A stretch of 64,000 nucleotides of DNA, taken from assembly GCA_035582835.1 (NCBI GenBank), contig JAYKAV010002728.1, forward strand, positions 343,703 through 407,702. Direction: 5' to 3'. A program made the translations under genes and the position numbers. Every line of letters starts with the position of its first letter. Position 1 is the first letter of the stretch. Source of the DNA: Phoebastria nigripes. Lineage: Eukaryota > Chordata > Aves > Procellariiformes > Diomedeidae. The notes under the pieces were generated by a model. That model saw only the letters and a list, made by a program, of their open reading frames with translations, made no database searches and was not told the DNA's origin. Shown here in pieces: positions 51,849 to 61,900 of the stretch.

Positions 51849-52850
51849 ATTTTTTTGGCAGTGAGATTGGAATCTGGACCTGGATTGCAAGTAAATTTTA
51901 TGTCTTTTTCATATCAAGCCTTCTACAGAGGGTCAAACCAAAACTGCTCTGTGTGTGGGTGGATGGGAGGAAATGCACTGAAGGAAGTCACAGTCCAGTA
52001 TGGGAGTCTGGCGAGTGGGCTAGATGATCATTTGCCCTTTCTCCTCTTGTCTTGAGGGAATTTTGAATCCCCCACCTGAAGCTGAAGCTTTGGCCAGTCT
52101 CTTTTTGCTACCATTTGCTGGTTATTTGTTGCTGAGGGTAAATATCTTACTAATTAATGTATTTATTCAGAAGAGATCTGGAAAGGGAGGTTCTGATGTG
52201 AAGGGAAGCTAGTGGAAGAGAAAAAAAAGAGTCTCCTGTTCTGCTTGCCTACTTTGTTTTGCTTTCCCTACATTAGTATCCAAACCCAGCTGCTGTCATA
52301 GGTCAAAGGGGAAATTTGACTCAATTTCACTTTTTTGCAGCCTGAGTTCCATCCACGTGCTCAACAGCGTTTTGATAGGCAAAGCGTGGGGTGGTGAGAG
52401 ACCTGGGGGCGTAGCTTTGGAGAAACAGCAAATGCTGGGGAAAAAAACCCTAAAACCAAACCCGAAAACAGAATGGAGACTGTTTTGTCTTTTTTTGTGG
52501 AAAGACGTTTCAGTCTTTTGGAGGACTAGTTGCTAGAGGGAACATTTGAATCTAGATTGAGTAACAATCTAAGAGGTAGCTACTATGTAGATTTAGAAAG
52601 ATGCCAGAAAAAAATAGTCCTTATAAAATAATTATTTTGGGGGGGGATTAGATATTATAAAAATGTAGCAGTAATATAAAATATTTGAATAATGTAAGAA
52701 TGCTTATTATTTTTTAGATATTTGTATAAACATAATCGCCTTAAAATTTGGTTCTACAGTATGGATGGCTGTGTTGTGTATAGATGTTCAATGTTTAATC
52801 ATACACAGTAAATTGAAAATGTGTAATAATACAGCCTTGTGTTGTAAGGA
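51849..52850. other. Non-coding sequence, nothing recognised
   Basis: About 1 kb with no supported gene or repeat. It includes AT-rich stretches near 52620-52740. Confidence 0.5.
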
Positions 52851-53345
52851 TGTGTAGGAAAATTCAGGTTGGAAGGAATCTCAGAAAATCTCTAGTCCAA
52901 GCTCTTGCTCAAAGCAGGGTCAATATGAGGTCAGTAAGCAAGTAGCTCAGGGCTTTATCCATTCTCGTCTTGAAAACATCTGAGGCTGGAGATGACACAA
53001 CTTCTCTGGGCAACCTGTTCCACTGTCTTCATGGTGAAGATGATCTTCCTTATAGCCAGTCTGGACCTCTCTTGTTTCAAATGATGCTTCTTGTCTCTTG
53101 TCCTCCCTCCATGTACCACTATGAAGAGACAGGCTCTGTCGTCTTGATACCTGGCTCCCCCCTCCAGGTACTGTCAGGCTTCTGTTAGGTCCCCCCCAAA
53201 GCCATCTCTTGTGCAGGCTGAACAAGCCTGATTCCCTCAGCCTCTCCTCACTGGTAAAGTGCCCCAACCCCCAACCATCTTGGTGGCTCTCTGCTGAACT
53301 TACTGCAATTTAGTGGTGTCTTTCCTGTATTCAGAAGCCCAAAAG
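52851..53345 (-). repeat. CR1 LINE 3' fragment (5'-truncated)
   Basis: On the minus strand this is a CR1 3' terminal region. On the plus strand it opens with 'aaaattcaggttggaaggaa', the complement of the end of CR1 tails, but the terminal octamer repeats are decayed. The complement of 'catctagtcc' (here 'ctctagtccaag') follows, then 'cttctctgggcaacctgttcc' at about 53001-53021, a highly characteristic CR1 block. The segment about 53170-53338 matches 39502-39668 at roughly four in five bases by eye, so both copies come from the same or sister CR1 subfamilies. The 5' end stops at about 53345, in line with the usual 5' truncation. The 106-codon minus-strand frame inside it is repeat-derived. Confidence 0.92.
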
Positions 53346-56300
53346 GTATTACCATAAGGAGAATAGAAAATGAGACTATGTTTTACCAGTTCATTGTTTA
53401 TGTTGAATTATGTTTCTTCCTTCTTATTCTCTACTGATGCAGGGCATCAGTTGTTCCTTTTGTTTTTTGTTTTGTTTTTTTTGTTTGTTTGTTTTTTGTT
53501 GTTTTTTTTTGATCAACAAATTGACTAATGATAAAGCTCTTAAAATTTAAGATGCTGTGCTCTCTTTTCCCCTCTACAGTGGATGTACTAAGGGGAGGGC
53601 TGGGTGTGAGATCTATTTTTACCCAATACTTGGTTTACAGACACCAATGTTCTGTAAGAATGTACATGACAATAAATAGACAGCTCTACTCATTTCGGCA
53701 TTCTCCTATTGCCAGAAATAGTTTTAGGGCACTCCAGGAAGATTTTCACTTCTCCTTTCTCTCAATCTGTTGGATCCACGCAAGTGATCTGTCCTTTGCT
53801 TGTAACTTTTTAAGAGTAAGGGCGCTGTACTGATGTGGCGCATGTCTTGTGTTCTTAACTGACCAGCAGTAATGGGAAAACCTTTGTGGGAATTGAATAA
53901 TCTTTCACCTTTGTCAGCCTGTGAACAAGCCTGTCTTGAGTCTGTTCATGTGGATCATGCATGTGATGGCATATAATAAAGCCTAACTGTGGAACTTCGA
54001 CCAGCTTTCTGATCCTGCTTGAAGTAGAGCAGCCATCAATCCTGGCTCATCAAGTGCACTTGCACTCTAGGGAAGATTCCTCGAAAGCCTGGAGTCAGCT
54101 TCCTTGGGAACCCAAATGCTTGACTCTAAAGATGTCACTACCTCACACTTCCCCACACTCACTTTTTTTCCACCTTTCATCATGTCACATCTACATCCAG
54201 GTCCAGCTCATTTCTGTTTTGCTGCATTTGCTCACCTTTATCTCATTTTGCTGAAGTCAACACTTCTACACTAGAAAGAACTGTGATACTCCAATGACAG
54301 AAATACTGTGAAAATCTGGGCTAGGGGGAAAAACCCACCATATGCCAGCTGTGATATCCCAGTTGTTTGGGGATCCAGTTGTCTCTGTGAATGTCCCATT
54401 CTCAGAACGACTGTGTGTTCATAGCTGGAGTTCACAAGTTAGCAGTGCCACTTCCCTCTACTTAAGAGTTTTCTTGATTTTGGCAGTGCTATGTGATGTC
54501 ATGTGGAGCTTACCAGAACTCTGGAGAACAGAGGATAAACTCCAGAGTCATAAAGTGAGGAGTTTCATTGCTGCTCCTGTGGCTGCCCTGTGTAATGCTG
54601 AGTGAATCCTTGTCCCTATAAATTGTCCTTCATGCTGCAAGAGCTTTGTTTAGTGAGTAAGTGAGCTTGCTTAACTGCTGTTAGAAGGCTTAAACTTACT
54701 GTAACAGTAAACTTTTTGCCTTTGCTGAAGAAAGTTGAAGTGTCTAGAAACTGAAAAAGATTTAAGAGCAAAAGAGGTATAGTATATTCATATAAAAGTA
54801 TACATACAAAATCTTGCAGGCTCAGTTTTCATAAGATACTGGGCCTGGAATAAGTTGGTTTTTCATATTAAACGTAAGCTAATAACTGAGTATTTTGCTG
54901 CTGCTGTGACCTTGCTTGACTTGATCTAATATGATATATTTTAGTTGGGGGGTTTTGTGATGTAAAAAAGGGTATGCATATTTCAGTAATGCTGTCGTTC
55001 AGAAACCTCATGCCTTTATAAGCCATTCCCTGTTTTTGGCTAAGGGTTCTGTGGAGGGTGGGTGACACACCAGAACTTGATGATCTACCCAGTACACTCT
55101 GTACTTTGAACAAAACCTGCAAAAACCCTTTCTCTGAGATCAGTTTGAACTATTTCAAGCAGCTATCAATGTAGATTAAATAGTAGTATGGATACACCCT
55201 TCTGAACCATCTACATGTGTTACACTTTGAACTAATGTATTTTAAACAAGCATTGAACAATGCAGAAGATATGGAAAGGCTTTTGACTTGGGATCCCCAA
55301 ATGTTCAACATACCTTTGTCCATGAATGCCACCTTTAAGATTCTGGAAGTGTTCCTTACAGTGTGCTCCATTTATTTTTTTGGCGTGTGGGAGATGTTGA
55401 CTTCAAACTGAGTGGCTGAAATGACCTTCTGAATTCAGCTTGAAATGATTAAGCTGATAATCTCTGTCCAGCCTTCAAGCACCACAGTCTACAATACTAA
55501 GTACCGACATTTCAGCTGGCATTCTTGACAAACTTCATGGGCAAGAACATAGACTGCATGGGCACTGAAAAGGACCTAGTCCAGTAGGAGGTTAGCGATG
55601 GCTTGTCATCTAATAATGTGGTAGCTTATGAATGCTTGCTTTTCTACTACCTGCAAAACATAGTTCTGTGGAAAAATGAGTTTTCTACGTACTTTTTTTT
55701 TTTAAACGGTGTTAACATGTTTCTTTAGGAGGTTTAATAGCGTTTGTGATTTAACTGTGCTTCAACATTACAGCATGAATGTTGCCCTTTAGAGACAAAT
55801 GCAAGAGAAGCAGTTCCTGGCTGCTCTCCAGCATAAAACCAAAGCTATTTCTGAAAAACTCTTTTTGCTATCAGCTAGACTGTCTGGAGTGCTCAGCTAT
55901 TGAGGGTAAAATACAGGAAATTTGGTCCAGATACTGCAGAGGAAAAAAGGAGTGTGTGCCCAAGAAGTGAAGCAAAGTGAAGTTTTTCTGTGGGTCTTAT
56001 CCCTATGTGCTGAAAAATGAGACCCACAATTTGTTTGTTGAACTAATGGCCTTTTGGCTGTATAGCAGCAGTAGGTTCCCATGACTTGTGTAAAGGCCTC
56101 TGAGTCTTCAGTTCTCCTTTCTGAGAACCTGTTGTTGATCATCTCAGTAAAAAGATGAAAACAGCACCGACAAAGAACCGAAAAAGGAAGATGTTGATAG
56201 TAAAAAGGAGACAAAAGTATAATTTACACAGAGGTCTTGTGATTCCTTGCAAAATATGTACACATTATGAATTTATGAATTTAATTAAGACTTTCCTTTT

Positions 56301-58361
56301 CCATTTCTGATCTCAGCAATACTACAGATGACTTTTAATCTGGTTTTGACAAAATCCCTAAATCACAGTTTCAGAATACATAGTATCACACTGTAAAAGA
56401 GTAAAAAAATTTAAGACATTTTCAAAGAGCTGTAAATAAAAGGCTAAAAAGAGCTGATTAAAGATATCTGGCTCCTTCTTGAGATAGAGAGAGCTAACCC
56501 TAAGCATGCAATAGTCATAGTAAGAGAATAATTTATGACCACCTACCTGTACCAATTGTGAAATGGGGTAAGGAAAAAGATATTCCAAAAGATAGTATAA
56601 ATTACTACAAAGTACAAAGACAGTATGAACAAATTGGTTTGGGAAAGTTAAGGAGCAGCTCAAATTTTCCTTTCCAACTTAGTCTCTTGAACTAAGGAGA
56701 ACTAAATGTTTTTTTGCTTTACTCCAGTTTCCTCCTTTCCAGGAATGCCCTGTGCTACAGAATCCAACAGGAAAGAGATCAACCCTTTTTTTCAGAGAAT
56801 TTGGGCAAGTCTGTATGGAAACTATTTTAAATATTTGAAAAATAAAATGGACATCAGTAATCTAGAATTCATTATGTAAATGATAAATCTCTGAATACTG
56901 CTGTTTCACTTAAAACCTTCTAAAGAAATGTCTCATTTATTTAAAAAATAAGGACTTCTAGGCCTTTCCTTTAAAAGCTGATTTGTCATAAAAGTGCAAA
57001 TAAATATGACAAATGGCTGAAACACCGTGAGAAAGGTTTTGCTTGAATCACTGATGAAGGAAAAAAAAAAAATCCAAAACATTTTATAGAGGTCTCTATA
57101 GAAAGCTGGACCTGTTGAACTTACTAACTATTTTCTAGGTCTAGGAAATTCTAATAACTACCTGCTTCTTTTTGAAATACTTTACTCATGGGGATTTTTG
57201 TACAATCAAAGGTGATTGTTGAGCTGAACAAGAAGAGCATGAATAATGCAGGTTTAAACAGGTCTTTAAATCCATGTGCAGTGGCTTCAGAATACATTAA
57301 TGCATTTCTAATAACCACTCTATAAACTTCTGAAAACATCTGTTCATTTCAATGCATCTTATAAATGATGATCAGTACATTTGTCACTGTCTACCTTCTC
57401 CTTCATGTAATGTTTTAAATTATTCGGATTCCATCTTTAGACTATTCTCCATTCCTTTACTTTAAAACCATCCTGTGCTTATAGTACTTCTAGAAATGGG
57501 AACTATTTTTCTGTCATTTTGGCTTTTGTATTTGACAAATGACCTCTTCCCCATTGTTTTCGAATACAGTTAATGGCTCATATGGCTGTCTTTATTTAAC
57601 ATTATCTTCAACTTATTACAATGTGTGATCATGAAAAACATTGTTACTAATTTTACAGCATCATCAGTTACAGCTACACTTTTCTATAACTGTTCATTAA
57701 TTATTTTTGTAGAGCTTGCTTATTGAACCCAAGGCACTATTTTACGCTGTCTCTCTAAATAAAAGTAGGTCTTACATAGTGCAAAATAAAACCTCTGAGC
57801 AAAATGATGGATTTAAGAACAAAAGACTTTTCAGGTTTCAACACAGTCAGCTACGTGGGACTAAATGTACCCCCACGTTTGTCAAGATGAAGACTGTGCA
57901 AGCACTACTTTGTGCTTTGAACCTTTGCTTCTTGCATGACCTCTATGGGAATGCTCATCTGCAACTTGTATTGCTGACTTTAAGAAATGTCAGGAAGCAG
58001 CTGCATGGCAGAAAATACCTTCCTTACATGTTTAGGTTGTCTAGGCTATAATCTTGCAAGCATAATTCTACAAGGCTACTGATGTGGTATAACTCACTCA
58101 GACTTTTCATCTTGCTTTGTAGATATGGATAGGCAAAATTGGCTCAATAGGTATTTCAGTTGCTTATGTGTCTTGGGAAGAACTTGGGACCAAATCCAGA
58201 CGTAGCTCCTATGAGATCTAAAGACGGATTGAAGATATAAATTAAAATTCACCTTCAGTAAATATTGCAGAATCTAGCACTCAGTTGCTTTTGAGTAGGA
58301 AATATTTAACGGAAATATTTTGTAAAACCAGAGAAAATATTTACAATGAAAATGCTGTTAA

Positions 58362-58365
<4 letters not shown>
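53346..58365. other. Non-coding sequence
   Basis: About 5 kb with no supported gene. A T/G-rich tract lies at 53458-53510 and a T-rich run at 55691-55702. Frames of 101-105 codons (53528-53833 plus, 55897-56214 minus, 56358-56663 minus) carry no motif that I recognise. Confidence 0.55.
53458..53510 (+). repeat. T/G-rich low-complexity tract
   Basis: A run of T blocks separated by single G, about 53 bases, lying about 110 bases beyond the CR1 5' end. Confidence 0.9.

Positions 58366-58392
<27 letters not shown>
58366..58392 (+). repeat. T27 run next to the LTR
   Basis: 27 uninterrupted T ending two bases before the LTR. Its last three T with the following AA form the TTTAA target site. The run could be the poly-A tail of an older minus-strand retrocopy now split by the LTR insertion, but no retrocopy is recognised on the far side. 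Confidence 0.9.

Positions 58393-58394
<2 letters not shown>
58390..58394 (+). repeat. Target site duplication, left copy (TTTAA)
   Basis: TTTAA directly precedes the LTR and is repeated exactly at 58940-58944. Five bases is the duplication length usually produced by ERVL-class integrases. Confidence 0.9.
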
Positions 58395-58650
58395 TGTCCT
58401 GGTTTCAGCTGGGATAGAGTTAATTTTCTTCCTAGTAGCTGGTATAGTGCTGTGTTTTGGATTTAGTGTGAGAATAATGTTGATAACACACTGATGTTTT
58501 AGTTATTGCTAGGTAGTGCTTACACCAGTCAAGGACTTTTCAGCTTCCCATGCTCTGCCAGGTGCACAAGAAGCTGGGAGGGAGCACAGCCAGGACAACT
58601 AACCCAAACTGGCCAAAGGGGTATTCCATACCATATGATGTCATGCTCAG

Positions 58651-58657
58651 TATATAA
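58651..58657 (+). promoter_or_regulatory. LTR TATA box
   Basis: TATATAA in the middle of the solo LTR, followed by a G-rich segment. Its position fits the U3 promoter of the element. Whether it is active in this genome cannot be told from sequence. Confidence 0.7.
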
Positions 58658-58802
58658 GCTGGGGGGAATTGGCTGGGGGGCAGCAATCGCTGCTTGGGGA
58701 CTGGCTGGGCATCGGTTGGTGGGTGATAAGCAATTGCATTGTGCATCGCTTGCTTTGTATGTTCTATTATTATTATTATTACTATTTTACTTTATTTCAA
58801 TT

Positions 58803-58808
58803 ATTAAA
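58803..58808 (+). terminator. LTR polyadenylation signal (ATTAAA)
   Basis: ATTAAA, a common variant of AATAAA, lies about 150 bases after the TATA box within the LTR. That is the expected place for the signal that ends the R region. A GT/T-rich stretch follows at 58830-58850. Confidence 0.6.
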
Positions 58809-58939
58809 CTGTTCTTATCTCAACCCATGAGTTTTCTTACTTTTACTCTCCCAATTCTTTCCCCCATCCCACCGGAAGTTGGGGGAGTGAGCGAGCAGTT
58901 GTGTGGTGTTTAGTTGCTGGCTGGGGTTAAACCATGACA

Positions 58940-58944
58940 TTTAA
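58940..58944 (+). repeat. Target site duplication, right copy (TTTAA)
   Basis: An exact repeat of 58390-58394 directly after the LTR end. Confidence 0.9.
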
Positions 58945-61900
58945 AAAGGAAACTGTGTGGAGGTTTTGGAAAAATCCAACAGAAATGCAGTACAAGAATT
59001 TTTTCAAGTGATTGTAAGGGCCAAATATTTTTGAAATTGTATAAAATACACCTGAACTTACTGTCAACATTGTATATTTTGCCTGTGTCTTGTCAGGATG
59101 AGTTCATGATGAATTGCAGAGGTGTAGCTTGGTCTCCTACTATATTTAAATTGTATTTACAATTTATCTGAAGTTTTGCTTATGCTAAGACCCAGTGTTT
59201 TCAGTAGAAAACCAATTACTTGGAGTGAATTTGGAGTACTCTTCCAATTCTTGGTCGGCTATGTGTCAAATGAGCAGAAAACTTTTAAACTGCTGAGCCA
59301 TGGTCTAGGCCTTCTTATGGAAATTTTAGCAAGCGAAAAATGGAAACTAAATAAGGTTGAAAGAAAATGAGAAATAAGAATTGATTATTTTAAAAGAAAT
59401 TGCATTGACAGAAAAGGGCAAAACATTAGACATACAGACATCTCTTTGGAGTTAATATCTCTTCAGGTCTCATGCTTAAAAGTTTTGCAGGAATGGAAAT
59501 GCAATGTTGGGAGAAGAAGCCCTAGCTGAGAAGCTGTGTGTGGACCCAGCAAAACCTTGATTCAAATATCATATTATTTAAGCCTTAGAAACCCCCACCT
59601 CAGAACTACTTTATGTATCATGGAAATGGATATAATCACTTTGCTTCTTCATGCAGAAAAGGCAGGAATAGTATTGCATTAAAAAAAAAAGTGTGAAAGG
59701 TTAGGATAAATGTTCCAGAACTGTTAACAAATACATAACCTTTTTGAAATGTTACCCTGCACATAAAATGATACTTGCTTACCAGTGTAAGTCTTCCTGC
59801 ACTTAGCATGACATTAAATCTTTAATGAGTAGGATACTGGAAAAATGGAAGGGAACTATAAACTAAATATAGATCACTGGTCTGATGCTGTTTCCATCAC
59901 TGAAGATATGTTTTTCCTGGAATCATATTAAATAGGATTCTGTTTTTTCCCTAAAAATCAAATGTTTCTGTGACCCAATTGGACATATCCAAGGCAGGAT
60001 TAAATGCCTTCTTATACTGTACGAGGATTTTTCAGGAATTACTTTTCTAAAGGATACATTGGGCTTATTTTTTATCCCACAGATGGAAAACATGGCTTTC
60101 CTCTTAAGAGAACAAACTCTTTATTTCCTTTGTGAATTATGGTTTTGGAACTATCCAAATCACCTTGGTCTTCAACATTGCTTTATAAAGGATTCCACTC
60201 TGTGCTTGAGAAAAGCTAAATATCTTCCTAGTTTAAAGATTGCTATTTGGATGGAGGGCAGGCCTGATGGACAGGATGCTAGTTAACTGGGCTTGTTAGT
60301 TTATTATTAACACTTATTAAGAGTGTTTCATTCAGTCTGGCGTGGGTTCCGTTGATGAAAGAAAGGCATCACAAAGCATGCTAGAATTAAGAATATCCTA
60401 TGAACTTTCAACTCCAGATCCCAAATCTGCGTGTAAATCATGGTTCAAGAATGATAAATTGTTTCTGGAGAGCACAAATTTAGGAATTTGCAAATTTTTT
60501 TTCATTGTTTGCTGAAATTTTAGTTGTACCAGGATTACCTGTAATGGTTAAGATATACATGGGACTTTTTTTTTTCTCCCCACTCCTCCCCCCGAATCTT
60601 TAAAGCAATGAAGACATTTGTTGTTGAATATATGTCTAATGTAATTTCCACCTGCTTCGCCAAACCCTCTGACACAAGTTGTGGCTATTCAGCTGCAGGG
60701 CTTAACCTAAGCTGTTCCCAGCCTGTGTTACCTCTCCACTATGCTTGCTTAGCTCTTTGTACGTATGTGTGTAGTGCCAGATTGTCAAACTGAAAAACCA
60801 ATAGGTGAAGTAATCTAGATGTCCATACTCATGTCAAGGAAGTGATTCATATGTGGAGCAGAGTTGCAAGGACTGCTAAAACCAGCTGCAGCTAGTTTTA
60901 GAATGATGGCCTTGAATCTTGTGGAAACCTGATGACTAATGTTTCTATACCTTCTCCCATCTTGACATCAGTTACTGGAGTATTTTCCTCAATCTCTTAA
61001 AAGAAGTTTACTTATACTAGAATTCTTCTCCAAGCAGCCCTTAGCTTTGGGGACTCATGGGCCCCTGGCATAACTCTCAGATCAGGAGGAGGGTTAGTGT
61101 TTTGAGAAAGCCAAAAGCTACAGTAAAAGAAAGTCTAGCCCATGGGTTGAAATTCAGGCCATGGGCACCATGAACCACCAGGATATCCAGCACAGGAGCT
61201 GTTCAGACTCTAAAGTGATGAGACAGATAGACAAATATGTAAATACAGTTGAACACTGACAATAGCGGGGAAAAAAATATTGCAAAACAAAAGAATGTGT
61301 GTGAAACTGAATGTATATCAAGAAATTATCATGTTAAATTATGTCTGACATCAGGGAACAAATGAAAAAATTCTCCACAGATGATGAAATTTGGAGTTAT
61401 TGGTGTAAACTGGTACAGCTCCACTGACTTCACTAAACTTATTCCACATTATACCAGCTGGCTTTCCCAACAACTGTGTTACAAAATGTTAATAGCAGAA
61501 TTAAAATTGAAGCACACTGCCAAGGGAAAATCTTAACAGCGCTTTTGTTGTCGTCTCTCTCTTTCTCTTCCTCCAAAATGCTAGGATCTGAAGTCATCCT
61601 GTTCTGATGAAAAATTGAGTACCATGTTTAATTTTAGCACTGTCTGTGGACAAGGTTTGATTAAAACCATGAACTGAACATGTACAGCCCTGCAGAGGCC
61701 CTGAGATCAATAGCAGTCAGGGACTGCAGCTTCAGAGATGGAGTTGCTGAGGAGCTCTTCAGCCCTCTGTCTTCAGAGATGGCAGTTTCCATACACATCA
61801 GCTGTTTGCTGTAAATAGTGGCGCACACCTCACTGCTCTGAGTCGTCTGCAGTTCTCAGAGTTGGAGCTGTCACAAAAGCATTGCTTCAAGTATAAAGAG

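Larger units (their letters stand above)
58395..58939 (+). mobile_element. Solo LTR of an endogenous retrovirus (ERVL-like)
   Basis: A 545-bp element that begins TGTCCTGGTTT and ends AAACCATGACA. These ends are inverted repeats with one mismatch, and they start with TG and end with CA as LTRs do. It is flanked by a perfect 5-bp duplication, TTTAA. In the expected order it has a TATATAA box (58651-58657) and an ATTAAA polyadenylation signal (58803-58808). Transcription would therefore start near 58680, and U3, R and U5 are all present. No internal viral sequence follows, so the element is a solo LTR left by recombination between two LTRs. The 135-codon frame inside it is not a gene. I recognise the start as an LTR common in neoavian genomes; the ERVL class is inferred from this and from the 5-bp duplication. 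Confidence 0.93.

Noticed and set aside
58506..58913. 135-codon plus-strand open frame
   Set aside because: It lies inside the solo LTR, spanning its promoter and polyadenylation signal. LTRs do not code for proteins in this part.
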